DNA from: Lumnitzera littorea
Taxonomy: Eukaryota > Streptophyta > Magnoliopsida > Myrtales > Combretaceae
Length of the DNA: 64,000 nt
Assembly (NCBI GenBank): GCA_024138015.1
Contig: JAMXBB010000011.1
Span: forward strand, 71,686,962 to 71,750,961
Reading direction: 5' to 3'
The notes below the pieces were generated by a model. That model was not told the origin of the DNA. It was given only the letters and a program-made list of their open reading frames with translations, and ran no database searches. The position numbers and the translations under genes are program-made. The first letter of the stretch is position 1. Every line of letters begins with the position of its first letter. Shown one piece after another: positions 48,463 through 60,236 of this stretch.

Positions 48463-49500
48463 CTACATTAAAGAATCATCAACATTTGTTCCTGTTCTAT
48501 TTGCACAAACATCAGAATAACTTATCAGATCAAAAGGAGTATCCAAGCAAGAATCTATCATATTCTCTTTATAGATCGCATGTGTTGCACTTGTGTACTT
48601 ATTTTTCTTGATAATCCTCTTTCCTTCATACCAGTTTGAATAGCCTATGATTTGGAAACATGTTTCAATGGTATGGCCTTTAGATTTGTAGTGCTTGCAA
48701 TATCCTTTATTACCAACTGTCTTAATCCTTCTTTTATCAGAATTCTCCCTATTAGCAAGATAAGCTACTACATCTACGCTTGTGTCGAGTCCATTTGTGA
48801 TAAACCTTTGTGTTTCTACTTGTTGTAGTAGATAAAATGCTCGATTAATTGATGGTAGTAGATCCATTCCCAATATTTGACTTCTAATGTGTTCATATCC
48901 ATCAGATAAACCCATGAGGAATTAAACTTACTTGTGTTCCGATTCAAATTCTGCTGTTCTTGCTCTCACATCATAAGTGTAATATGCTAAATGATCACAA
49001 GTGCAATTAGAATATGGTCTTAAGACTTGCAACTCATCCCAAATCTTTTTGAGTTTGTTATAGTAGGATGAAACAGAAAGATTTCCTTGTTTTAGATTGA
49101 TAATTTCTTGTTGTAATTAATAGACTAATGGTCCATTTGTATGTTCATAATGTTCCTCAATCTCCAACCACAAATCACGTGTAGATTGACCATGAAGGTA
49201 GTTAAGAGACAATTAAGAAGTCATAGAATTTAGGAGCTATGATTGGACCATATAGTCGCATCTTATCCACTTTACTAGATCTAGAGAATCATCTTTAGGC
49301 TTGAGAATTGAACCATCGATAAAGCTTAATTTCAATTTTGCTCTAAGACCCAGTTTAATGGATCTACTCTTTGCAATAAAATTTTTTCCATTAAGCAAAA
49401 CATTTCCAAGCATCATGTTCAGATTATTTGAACTAGAAAGATAATATGGATCTCTACTTGACTAATTAACCAATGCCATAACAGTAAAGTAGATTGACTT
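48463..49500 (-). pseudogene. Copia gag (UBN2 type) with zinc knuckle
   Basis: Minus frames: 'DPYYLSSSNNLNMMLGNVLL' (about 49460), 'RSIKLGLRAKLKLSFIDGSI' (about 49360-49310), 'LQQEIINLKQGNLSVSSYYN' (about 49115-49060), KLKKIWDELQVLRPYSNCTC, then the open frame from 48915: MGLSDGYEHIRSQILGMDLL. The knuckle CKHYKSKGHTIETC (about 48700-48660) has Tyr in place of the second Cys. This is the standard gag of plant copia elements of the PBS-iMet type. Confidence 0.85.
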
Positions 49501-49536
49501 ATAGAACAAGTACTTAACACTGTGATTGTCTTGAAG

Positions 49537-49550
49537 CCTACTCTAATACC
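49537..49550 (-). other. Primer-binding site of the copia element
   Basis: Minus strand ggtattagagtagg follows the 5' LTR with one base between. It matches the iMet-type PBS TGGTATCAGAG with one or two changes. Confidence 0.75.
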
Positions 49551-49551
49551 G

Positions 49552-50009
49552 TGTAAGTCTTTAATAGAGGATCATAAAGAGTGTAGATCGACTATGGATG
49601 GTACAAGAACAAACGAATGTATATAGGAATGAGAGAAAACGAATACTTAGAGTATATTGAAGTGTGTTTGTTACATAAGAAATGATAAAAGTGACTCTTG
49701 TGATCTCCTAATCCATATTTATACTACTAAAGCCTATAACCGTATATAATGCTAACTATACAACTAACTATAACAACCTAACTAACTAACAGTTTAGATT
49801 CTACACATACAATAATAATATGATGATACAGTAAGATGTTGATGCAAACTAAACTACCAGTGCTAATGTAGACTAATCTAATCTACACTATAAGTGCTGA
49901 TGCAGACTAATCTAATCTAAACTAAAAGCATTGATGCGGACTAATTTAATCTAAACTATAAGTTCTTATGCAAGTAAATATAAATACAAGGCTCTTAATT
50001 ATATTTATA
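49552..50009 (-). repeat. 5' LTR (minus sense) of the copia element
   Basis: 458 bp, with the outer TG changed to TA. It matches 37567-37936. A TATA-like agtataaatatgg (minus) spans 49712-49724. Confidence 0.9.
49840..49975 (-). repeat. 33-bp minisatellite in the copia 5' LTR
   Basis: About four units built on gatgcagactaatctaatct and 'aaactataagtgct'. The other LTR has about two units (37836-37915). Confidence 0.75.
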
Positions 50010-50116
50010 GATATTAATAAATTATGGATTTATAGGAACCTAAACATACTCATGTTATAGTATGAGTGTGTGGTAGACTATTTAGGTGCCTCGGTTTTAG
50101 GGCATGACATATTATA
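50010..50116 (-). repeat. Possible start of another Ty3-type LTR (minus), cut by the copia insertion
   Basis: On the minus strand from 50109, TGTCATGCCCTAAAACCGAG resembles a Ty3-type LTR start. It runs into the copia element after about 100 bases. No continuation was identified left of 37567. The ttata at 50112-50116 also serves as the left duplication of copy C. Confidence 0.35.
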
Positions 50117-51623
50117 TGTAATATCCCATAAATCAACAATCCAGACATGAACATCTGAGTATCAAAATAAAGCATTGTCTTTATATGATTAGGGTCAATA
50201 GTTGATTTAAGGCATCCGAGAAAGTAAATCAATTAAGCTAGAAACTTACGAGAAACATGATAACTCTAATCGAGAAATTCTTGTATGTTTGGAAATCCAT
50301 AATATAATAAGCATATCAAGAATACAATCAAAATAGTGAGAATTTACTCTATATAAAACCTTAAAGTCGAATTTAGAGCAATTGTACTTTTTAGGAAAAG
50401 TTATTCGATTGAACCCAAATTTTACGACTAAGATAGAAAACTTAGTTAAAGTCACTAGGTAAAATTAAATTTTGAAAATAATTATCCAAAATCCCAATTT
50501 TGCCTTTAGAAGTATGATTACTTAATATAATACAAAATTACTCAGAACCCTTAGAATCAAGCTCAGAATGCGACGAAAACTTAAAGATAAGTTAATTAAG
50601 TTATAAAATGAGATAATATAGTATAATTTACTATATCAGTATACATGTATTTTTATGAGTATACCCGGTATAAATAATAATTATACTTGTAAATTAATTC
50701 GAAAGTCTAAAAATATATATAATACGTAATATCACATGACTCCAACCTACTAGCTTTCAAATAGTTTATATCTTTTATAGAAAAATATATTTATAAGTTA
50801 GGTCAATAGGTATAAAATAGTTTATACTGATGTTACTAGTAACCACAAGAATATTGATCTTGATAATAGAATAATAAGTATAATAATATTATTAATGACA
50901 CAAGATAATATGTAAAAGTAATAGAATTAGTATAAACCTAATTGGCCGGATATCCTTTTTTCGTTAGATTAATTAAGAGTATTCATAGGTATGGGAATGT
51001 TTGGATTACACCTAAACAAGGATATATAATTATATAAATTAATTGAAAAAATTAATACTTGAGAGACATTTTAGAAATTATGATTTATGATAATATTCAT
51101 AGAATTAAGTTGAATTTTCATGATTAGGAAAAAATTTAAACGAAGTAATCATATAGCTTTAATATTTTAATTTAAGCTTATTTATATAAAACTTTCCTAG
51201 AAATATTAAATTTATCAAGTCTAATTGCTATAATGTAGAGTTTCGTAATTTTAGATATAGTTTAGAATAAATTTTTTAGAATCAACTGTATGATCTTAAT
51301 AATCAATATTATAGAGTAAAATGTTATATAAGATGTATGTAAATAACTTCCAAATAATTGGTATAATTTAACTATATATTATACGTTACTAATATTTTTA
51401 CTAATAATTACATTAAAACTCACTCGAAATAACGATATGTAGAAAAAGAAAATTTCAATAATGAATTATTCTTTAGTAATAATGTTGATGATGAAAAGAA
51501 AGAATATTCTTTAAATATTTTAGGAATTTGGATAGGTATTGAATAAAATATACTAAATTTATTAAAATATAAAAAAAATTATATATATATTTTAACCACC
51601 TTATAAAGGCGATGAAATTGTAG

Positions 51624-51635
51624 CCATATAAATAT
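51624..51635 (+). promoter_or_regulatory. TATA-like element of LTR copy C
   Basis: ccatataaatat lies just upstream of a long purine tract that would begin the transcript. Confidence 0.4.
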
Positions 51636-51649
51636 GTGGCGTCACTTAT

Positions 51650-51935
51650 AGATAGAATGATGGAGATGAGGCGAGAGAAAAAGAAGAGAGGGGAAGAGAG
51701 AAAGAGAGGAGAAAAGGAGGGGCGGGGAAGAGAGAGAAGGGAGAAAAGAGAGATAGAGAGAGAAATGACGAAAAGAGGTTGAGAGGAAAACAATAAGAAG
51801 AAAAAGAAAGAAAAAAAGAAAAGAACAAAAAAGAAGGAAAAAAAAAAAAGAGAAAAGAGAAGAGAAGAAAAAAAGGAAGAAGATGAAGAAGGAAAAAAAA
51901 AAAGGAAAAGAAGAAGAAGAAAAGATGATTAGAAA
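51650..51935 (+). repeat. Purine-only tract of about 280 bp
   Basis: A and G make up almost the whole plus strand, with only scattered C or T. GA-rich units come first, followed by A-rich runs. The open minus-strand frames over it (Ser/Phe/Leu-rich) are composition artefacts. Confidence 0.9.
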
Positions 51936-54639
51936 ATTTAATTTTTTGATGTTTGATATTTTTAGGTAACCTTGTTTCGATAATTATAAGTGTTGTTTTT
52001 TAATTGATATTTAATACTTATAGAAAATATAGGTCTGTTATTTCATTATTTTTCTAAATAAAGTATTTTATCTGTACCATTTCGTTCTTTTTTTAATTAT
52101 AAACTTAGAATATTGATAGTTGTAAGATTTATATATTATTAACATTGATTCTTAAAATGAGTGAATTTTTAGTAATAATCATTTACCAAAACTATTAAAA
52201 ATTGAATTTTATATTCCTATAAATTTAACATCATTAGTTTTGTAAAATTTAAATATATATGATTTATTATATTTTGTTGTAAAATTGCATGAAAATATAT
52301 TTTTCATTATATAATACGATGTTAATATGATATCGGTTGCTATACAATTTTATCTATATACTAGAATTACAGATACCTTTTAGAGATAATTTTTTAAACA
52401 AAACACATAATACATATAGTTGAATTCATACAAACTCCATGATATTAACTGTCATAACCCTAAGAGGGGCTTAATAGCATTGCTTAAAATTTTCATATTT
52501 TGTATGCATTCGTAATACAAAAACCGTCTTGTAAGACAAAGATTACAAGACTCTAAACAATTAGTCATTAAGGTTTTCAATTTTAATTAATTAACTTACT
52601 ATAAAATATAGTGACTATGGTTATGAATATCTAATAAGCCACAGTTCATTGGAACCATAGAGAATTGGTATTCCTTACTAAGTGCTAAGACAAGGTAAAA
52701 CAACTTACTAATTTACGAGAAATACTAAATAATTTTATCATATGAATATACTCTACGTAAATTGTTTATGTATTACTATACACTTGTTAATCAACCCTAA
52801 CATTACCAAACCTATCTCTAGTTTATATGATGCTTTCAAGCTTATACTAATCCCTGCTTACAAAAAGCTTACAAAAAACTTACAAAAGAGACTATAGGAG
52901 AATGAGCAAACCATGGCTCAATGAGTTCGTTTCTTACTGTTACCTCTTAAGCAAGTTATTAATCATTATTAACACCTATACAAGCTATCTATATACGAAA
53001 TAAATGCAAGCGCAATGAATGTAAGTAACACATTCATACAAGTCTGGAACTATGAAAGGTGTAGAGTTATGTCGTCTATACGTTGATTTTTCTTTCGTAC
53101 TTACTTGTATGGAGTACCTCATCTTAACCGCATGAGATTGCTTAGGAGTATGGTCCCACTAGACGTACTTAGCTATTATCTTAGTCCAAGAATCAACAAT
53201 CAATATAGGTGAACCCCAGTTAGGGCTGCCCACCAAACATATCAAAGGCCCCTTAAGTACACAAAGCAAGTCCATCTCGCTATCCACAAATATCTAAGGC
53301 CCTATGGGCACAAATATGTGAGTCCTCTTGCAATTAATTGAAGATACTATATTAGTTTTGCCTTAACGATAGAAACATCATTAATGGGCACTACGAGCCT
53401 TCATAGAAATAATATAAATTTAAGATTGGAAGAAAAATGATTTCCAAAAAAACCTTTCTAAAAAATTTGCAAAGTTAGTACTCTCCATTAATATATTAAT
53501 TGAATCATAGACATGTGATAGATATAACTAATTATTTCAATCAAATAGTTGTGTTTACTGGTTTAAGAAAGTGAGCACATGAATGATAGCACATAAAGCA
53601 ATTAGTAATTCAACTAAACAATCGGTATCAACCAACAAACAACACTCAAATAACAAACAATAAGCAAATAGTAAATCATAAGAATTTCTTCACTTAGGTT
53701 AATGCTCACTTTTTTTACTTTTGAGAATTCTAGGGTTTGATAATCAATTACCTAAAAGATAAGAAAATTTATAAATATTCTAAAAAATTAAGTTCCCCAG
53801 TTATTTAAATATTTATCATTATTTGCTTAGTTTTCCACTATATCCTAAGTATGGTATAAATATAGTTTGACTTAAATATCTCACTCAGATTATCTTAAAT
53901 TTTCAATCGTGTATAACTTTTTCAATTTAGTTAGGATTCTTATGAACTTATAGTTCATTTTGATTATTTTCGGGTGTACTTTCTCTTAGTAGGATTCGTT
54001 TTGGACGTTGTAATCCTTAGTTTTGACTGTGATATATTAAGATATTATAAATTTTATTATTTTGATTTAAATAGTTATAAAATATCAATTTAAACTTTTC
54101 TTAGTATAATTATGATTTAATAATTATTTGAATCGTATATTTTTATAATTTTTTTTATTTTGGGTCTATTTTACTATAATTGCTCCTTTTAACTTATTTT
54201 TGAGGTTTAAGATTTACTAATTCAATTTTTTCTACTTTATCAATTTTCTAATTCATTAATATTATTAATTAAGAAAATTACTTAATTTATTCTTAAATGG
54301 TGATGTGATAGCATATGAAAGTGCCACGTATCCTTTTATAAAAATTTTCCCATATTTTTCTATTATTTTCTCCTAAAGTTATGTTACTCTTAAATATTTA
54401 TATATAATTACTAAATTACTTTACTTATTAAATTAATATTATAGTATATTACATATATACTATTTATATATACTTGTATTTCTATACATATGATACTATT
54501 CATATATGTATATTTATACGTATAATATACTTTATGTATTAAATTATCTTAACCTTAATTATATATTATATACTACATGTATGAATTAATATACACGTAT
54601 TTGTACTTTATATACATATTTACTTATATAGTTTTATTA

Positions 54640-55190
54640 TATATATATATATACAAAAATACGAAATACAAATAATAATATACATACATATATATATGTC
54701 CAAACATCACATCCAACATTTACATGCACAACTAAATAATTAAATAAAATACTTAGTATATATATACATGTAAATATTTATGTCTACATAAATATATATA
54801 CTTATATGATGAAAATACTAAATACCTACATATGTACATAAATACCGAAATACATAATACATGTATATATATTATATATGTATATTTACATTTATACATC
54901 ATATACTAAAGTAAATACTAGGTACATAAACACACACACACACACACACATATATACCCATTTATGCATACATAGTATATCTTAAAAAAAAAATACTATG
55001 TACATATACATATGGATATACATAGTCATGTATACATATACATACATACCTAAGAAGGAAATACATAGTATGCGTATATAATATATATATATATATATAA
55101 TACACATATATACTCTCACACATACATACATGTAAATAATTAAAATAACACACACATATATATATTATAGAATATATATATATGGACAAA
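54640..55190 (+). repeat. TA/CA microsatellite-rich tract
   Basis: Alternating TA runs (about 54638-54652, 55078-55098), a CA run (54931-54950) and many 'catatatac' words. The minus frame at 54962-55189 is Tyr/Ile-rich and caused by the repeats. Confidence 0.9.
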
Positions 55191-55248
55191 TATAAATAAA
55201 TAATTTACCTAATTTCTTTAGATAATTGAATAATAAAAGAATGCCTTA

Positions 55249-55276
55249 GTTTCTTCTTCTTCTTCTTCTTCTTCTT
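55249..55276 (+). repeat. (CTT)n microsatellite
   Basis: About nine ttc/ctt triplets downstream of the putative promoter of the nested LTR. Confidence 0.9.
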
Positions 55277-57659
55277 AGTGTATTATTTCAATTTGTGTGT
55301 GGTTTGTTTTTTCTTTTTTGATTTGTACTTCCAAGTTCCTAAACGTAAGGAGTAGCAATTGAAGATTAAAAGCAAATGAAAAAGAAGAAAATAAATCTTG
55401 CTTAATATTTTCATTAATTGAGATAAGACACTTACTTTAATTTTTTGTCTTTTCTCTCTTTAATTGGTGACACTTGTAAATGGCAATTGAAGTACATGGT
55501 CTATTGTAAATCTAAGGAAATTTATGTGGAGCAAGAGAAAAAAAAATAGGAAGAAGAAAAGAAAAAGAAAGAAAAAGGAAAATAAAAATAAATATATTTA
55601 ATTTTTCCAAACATAAAAATCATAAAATTAGTATTTATATATTAATTTTGAGATATTATGAAAATTTATTAATTTAATTGGTACCCGTTATGTTTATAAT
55701 ATTTACGAATTATTTCAACGTTTTTGTTAGGGTTTATACACGATTACGTAATTTAGTCGATAATTGTGATTGACAATGGTTATATTACTATTAAATTATA
55801 TTTATTTATTTTATAAGCTTAAAGTTGCAATTTTAGGATTTTCGTTAAGTTCGAGTTTGATTTTGGGTATTTACGTGTACATCAAATTTAAGGTTTTTAT
55901 ACGCGATTTAGGTTTTGAGCAAAATTTTAAGATTTTTATCCTTCGTATTATGTTCGAATTTAAAATTTAAAATTTATTGACTTTGTTGAGTTGAAGTAAT
56001 TACCTATAATATTTAAATCGATTCGTTACTTAAAACACTAAATTTGCGGGATTTACACCAACCTTACTAAAACTGAATCACTTTAGGTAATAAACTGGAT
56101 GCTTTCTATAATATTACGGAAAATATTGTCCTACGATGATTTTTTCATAATTAAAGTGTAATATAAACAATAGTAAATACGTTTTGATATAATTGAAACG
56201 ATATAATATAAGTAGTAGTAAACTGCATATATTAGATATTGTCAAGTAAATTGCTATAACTTATATGATAAAATAAAATACTTAAAATATATATGGGTAT
56301 ATATATAATGTGTATGTATATAAATATATATATATATATATGGAACTCTATCGAATAACTGTATAAATAATATCTCAACTAAATAGTAGATAAAACTTTA
56401 ACGTTTTCGTAAATTTTACGAAAACTAAATATGAGCTTTGGTATATATATATAGGACTTCCAAGTTAGTAAAACCTTGACGTTTTAGATTTTGTTGGAGT
56501 AAGCTTCAATATAAGTAAGTGGGATCAATGCTTTATAACATTTAGAGGTATTATTTCAAAATACTTGGAGACTTTGATATGCCTTTACTTGTGATTATAA
56601 TTAGTTGTTCATGCATATATAGCGCTTATGATTGAGTGTTGATTTGTTCTCGTAGGAGTTAAGTTCTATGTTGTGGTTATTTCATGAATATTATGTTTAA
56701 ATTGTCTAAGTTTAGTTGATTACCCTAAAGATGAACTAACTCAAACTCAAACTCGGCTTAATACTTAACTTGATATGCATCGCAACCTACTAGGGGCAAT
56801 GATTAGGATTCTTGAGCCAAACACGGATTCCCTTCGATGAGGATAGTTGAAATGGTCATTTCCCTACCCTTAGCTGAATTAAGTGATAAGAAGAGGAGGT
56901 CACAGCAATGTTGGGGGCCGTGGTTTGAAGATGGTCATCGGAGGAGGGTATTCTCCATTACATAAGCCCCGATTTGGTCTCAATTTGTGAGTGTATAACG
57001 TCAATCTCCTCAACTTAAATTAGAGCAGGCACAATTTCTTCGATCTCATAATGAACTGGATAACGTTGTGTGATGGCATTTACTTGTATATACTTGTATC
57101 TAACTAATTTGGTTGAAAATCTTACTTATGATGTGTTGAGTGCATACTTCTATTTCTGCTCACTTACCGAGCAAGTTGTCATTCATTCCCCTATAGTTTA
57201 TTTTACAGGTTTCAAATAAATTACAAGTACCTACTTAATACCAAAACACTAGTAAATTAGGATGGGGAGTGAGATATAACAAGAAATGACTGGTTATTAC
57301 CTTTAGTATTAACTTTTTATCTTTTAAAGAAAACTACATAGGACTTCTCAAAAGGCTTAGTAGTTTTCAATATTATGGTTTGTATATAAAATGATAAGTA
57401 CCTGTGAGATTTACTGCTACTCTTTTATAAGATCAAATTATAAGTTTATTATTATAAATTATTTCAAAGGATTACTTTACATATTTATATCAAATAGGTA
57501 TCGAATTGGATACTTCAAAGAGGTATAATCAAGTACGCCTGATGTGAACTAGGTCTAGGATAGCAGCCGTAAGAACAGTTTTTATCTTAGGATGGCTTAT
57601 ACAACGAGATTGTTATAACTTCACCTTTTTGGGATGTGACATTATATATATTAATTAAG

Positions 57660-58708
57660 TACACATACCTTTATTAAAGTGAATTTTTTGAATGCAATAT
57701 CATTTTCTTTAGATGCTATATGAGTGTATTTGTTTTCATGGAAATTATTTTTTCAACCATTTATATCAATAATAGAAATGGATTTCTTACTTTATTAACC
57801 TTTCTATTATAGCCATGACGTTCAATTGACTTGAACTCTATTAGCCTTTCTATTGTAGCCATCATTTGAACTAATGTTTATACTCCATGTCTCGCTGATT
57901 CTACTTAAACCTATCTTGCATCATAACACAAAATGTGAACATGGCTTTCCTATCATTCATGTTAAGAATTTCCACTAGTAGCTTTAAGAACTCCCATACG
58001 TGCTCTTTGATAGACCTTATGTTCTAACCTTCTATTTAGCCTGATCTTCTCCATCAACATTGCTTGAATATAGTTAAGCTCGCATTTCAACCTTAAAAAA
58101 TCCCACATTCTATCGCCTTAACTCTTAGCCTAACTTTAGCATATTATCTTTACCATCATAGTATAGCCACATTATTTAGGAATAAGAAGCCACTCTTAAC
58201 CTTAATGCACTTTCCAACATAGCAGCCACATCAAAGTATTGCCCTATACTTTCAGAAGAAGTTATATATTTTCCAACATGCTTAGACCTATAAAAGCTCT
58301 TAAGCTTTGACAGATCTATTATTTCCATTGGCTTAACTTGAGCCACCCATACCCGGCCTCAAAACGCTATTGCACCTAGACTCTTAAATATCTAACTCTT
58401 TCTTTAAGGGACCCATTATCCCTTCTGTGACAATATCCCATCTATGCAGATGACTTATAACCTTTAAGGTCGTTAGCATCTTTCTTAAAAGTTCCTAGTT
58501 AAGCTTACCTAAGCATTCCTCTATAGCTTGATTAGTCCCACTATATCAACCATAATTAGCTGCACTCTGCTACCTAGTGCCTATTGACTACTCACTTTCA
58601 CGAGACTTTCCTTATATAGGTAATGCATTGATTGTAAAGGAGTTGTAGGGACCTAGTGTACTCAATAGCAATATCAATAGCATTCTTTCCCTTCATTTTT
58701 CAATAAAA
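57660..58708 (-). pseudogene. Gypsy gag remnant
   Basis: Minus frames from the PBS: MKGKNAIDIAIEYTRSLQLL (about 58700-58640), a coiled segment, then a Retrotrans_gag-like block: 'KYIT' and 'QYFDVAAMLESALRLRVASY' near 58245-58185, 'FFKVEMRA' near 58100, and EFLKLLVEILNMNDRKAMFT near 57980-57920. These follow the usual order (ENFLWDLEQYF, then TW..FK.ELK.QF, then EYV..F..LML.I). The frame is heavily interrupted. It appears to end near 57780, and no protease or RT follows before LTR copy C. Confidence 0.65.
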
Positions 58709-58724
58709 GCTTGTTCTAATACCA
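58709..58724 (-). other. Primer-binding site of the gypsy remnant
   Basis: Minus strand tggtattagaacaag (iMet type) lies two bases from the LTR end ...GATGGACA. Confidence 0.75.
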
Positions 58725-58726
58725 CT

Positions 58727-59033
58727 TGTCCATCGTAGAATGCTTTAGTTGCCACCACATGTAGCATCTAGACTCTTTGGATACCACCATTGAGAGGCTA
58801 AGCAAGCCTTACTTCTAGACACTACTAAAGAGAGAAAGTTAGAAAGAGAAGTAGTATAAGAGTATCAATAATCTCAAGTATATTGATTGCTTTTCAAATG
58901 AGGGGAGAATTCTTTTATATATAATAGGCATCCACGAATGAATAGTCTAAGTCTATCGTATTTGATGGTTAAAATTTACTTCTACATACTCTTTCTAACT
59001 TACTCTACCAATCAACGTTTCTTGTACACTTCT
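58727..59033 (-). repeat. 5' LTR of the gypsy remnant (outer end tentative)
   Basis: On the minus strand it ends ACGATGGACA at 58727 next to the PBS. A TATA-like tatatataaaag lies at about 58913-58924 (minus). A start TGTACAAGAAACG at 59033 would give about 307 bp with TG...CA ends, but no second LTR is present to confirm it. Confidence 0.5.
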
Positions 59034-60203
59034 TGAAAATTATAGATATGGAGTCTTCATTGTGAAATATATTGTATGGACCTCTACCTATATAAAAATA
59101 TAGTAATAGAAAATGGATATAGGAAAAAAATGTTGTAACACACACGTTGCTCTTTTGAAGCTACATGAAATGTACAACATACATGTGATACCACCAACTG
59201 GATCTCATCATTTACATACTGAAACATGTATTTTATCTATAGATAATTAACTCTATTTATGCATTGTTATTGTAGAGTGAGAAAGGCACTTATCTTTCTT
59301 TCCCAATTCCCACTTGGACTCGTCTTTTTTCATCTCATAAAATGCTCAACAACCAGCACATGGAATTGACCAAAGCTTATAGGATATAGTCCATGTGAAA
59401 AGCTGGGCTCAAGTTGGGAGCACTAAGGGTGAATTTGGCCTAAAATGATCGACTATAATCTCTAATCGCGATAACAGTGTGACCTTATCTAAAAGTCATT
59501 TCTGTTGTAACAAATGGAGGATAAAGATAACTTCGTCGGTCTATGATAACATAATTTTGTTTTTAGTATTCAGATAATAATGTTGAAGTGAAATCATGTC
59601 GAAAACTGACCTTTGAGCAGCCACTTGTATTTGGGTGGAAAAACAAAAAAAACAAAAAACACAGAAGCAGCCACGTTTTCTAGATAAGGTGATGTAAGGG
59701 AATTGCTGTAGTTTACTTTAGATAAGAACCATTAAATTTTCATTTTATTTTGTCAAAATATCTCATCCTTTCTTTTGGACTCACCTTAGAGTTTAGACCT
59801 AGGCCATACCTTGCAATAATCTATCATGGACACGACATGTATCCTTATATATGGACAAATTATATCTTAGTATTGTTAGGCCTAATACACGAAAAGTCCT
59901 TCATAAGATAAGCTGCTTCGGAAATACAATCATGTCTTCTTCATTTTTTTTGAATTGTGCGATTAAACCATGGTAATTAAAACTTGCTTGTTTTTGTGTA
60001 TGCACAGAGTATACAAAGGCGTACAGTATACTACAATTGATGGATATCATAAATTCCGAAATGAAATAGAGCTTCAAAATGATTTGACCACATCAATCAA
60101 CTAGGGATAAGATAGTTTTTATCTTTATTTATTATAGTGTTTTTTTTTTCCTTAAAAAAAAGCTATTCCTTAATTTTAAACATTGCTGCATTAGTATTTA
60201 TAA

Positions 60204-60236
<33 letters not shown>

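Larger units (their letters stand above)
37567..50009 (-). mobile_element. Ty1/copia element with both LTRs, carrying two nested insertions
   Basis: LTRs lie at 37567-37936 and 49552-50009, with a polypurine tract next to the left LTR and an iMet-type PBS next to the right one. On the minus strand the order is gag (49470-48463), protease (48310-47883), integrase (42900-41940), RT (41907-38700) and RNase H (38640-37950), the copia order. After subtracting the nested gypsy element (42925-47876) and the Ogre-like LTR (38866-41105) with their duplications, the element is about 5.2 kb, a normal copia length. Numerous stops, a Cys loss in the gag knuckle and LTR divergence show it is old and inactive. 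Confidence 0.9.
52450..56057 (+). mobile_element. LTR-like block nested in copy C
   Basis: It starts TGTCATAACCCTAAGAGG and ends ...GCGGGATTTACA. The flanks ttaac and ccaac differ by two C/T changes. A TATA-like ttttataaaaat lies at 54334-54345, after a 'gtgccacgta' word. 52840-53340 contains LTR-style words ('gagcaaaccatggctcaatg'). No protein was recognised. It may be a composite of more than one LTR. Confidence 0.4.
50117..57641 (+). mobile_element. Giant Ty3-type LTR, copy C, probably split by another LTR (52450-56057)
   Basis: The start TGTAATATCCC and the end TTTTTGGGATGTGACA (57641) are flanked by identical ttata (50112-50116 and 57642-57646). A TATA-like ccatataaatat is at 51624-51635. 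The last 1.15 kb matches copies A and B closely. Removing the inner block leaves about 3.9 kb, similar to copy B's 3.4 kb. An AT-rich duplication could arise by chance, so joining the two halves is an inference. Confidence 0.5.

Noticed and set aside
51473..51828. Minus-strand Ser/Phe/Leu-rich frames resembling membrane proteins
   Set aside because: They lie across the polypurine tract. The hydrophobic look comes from CTT/TCC codons only.
54962..55189. Tyr/Ile-rich minus-strand frame
   Set aside because: Generated by TA and CA microsatellites.
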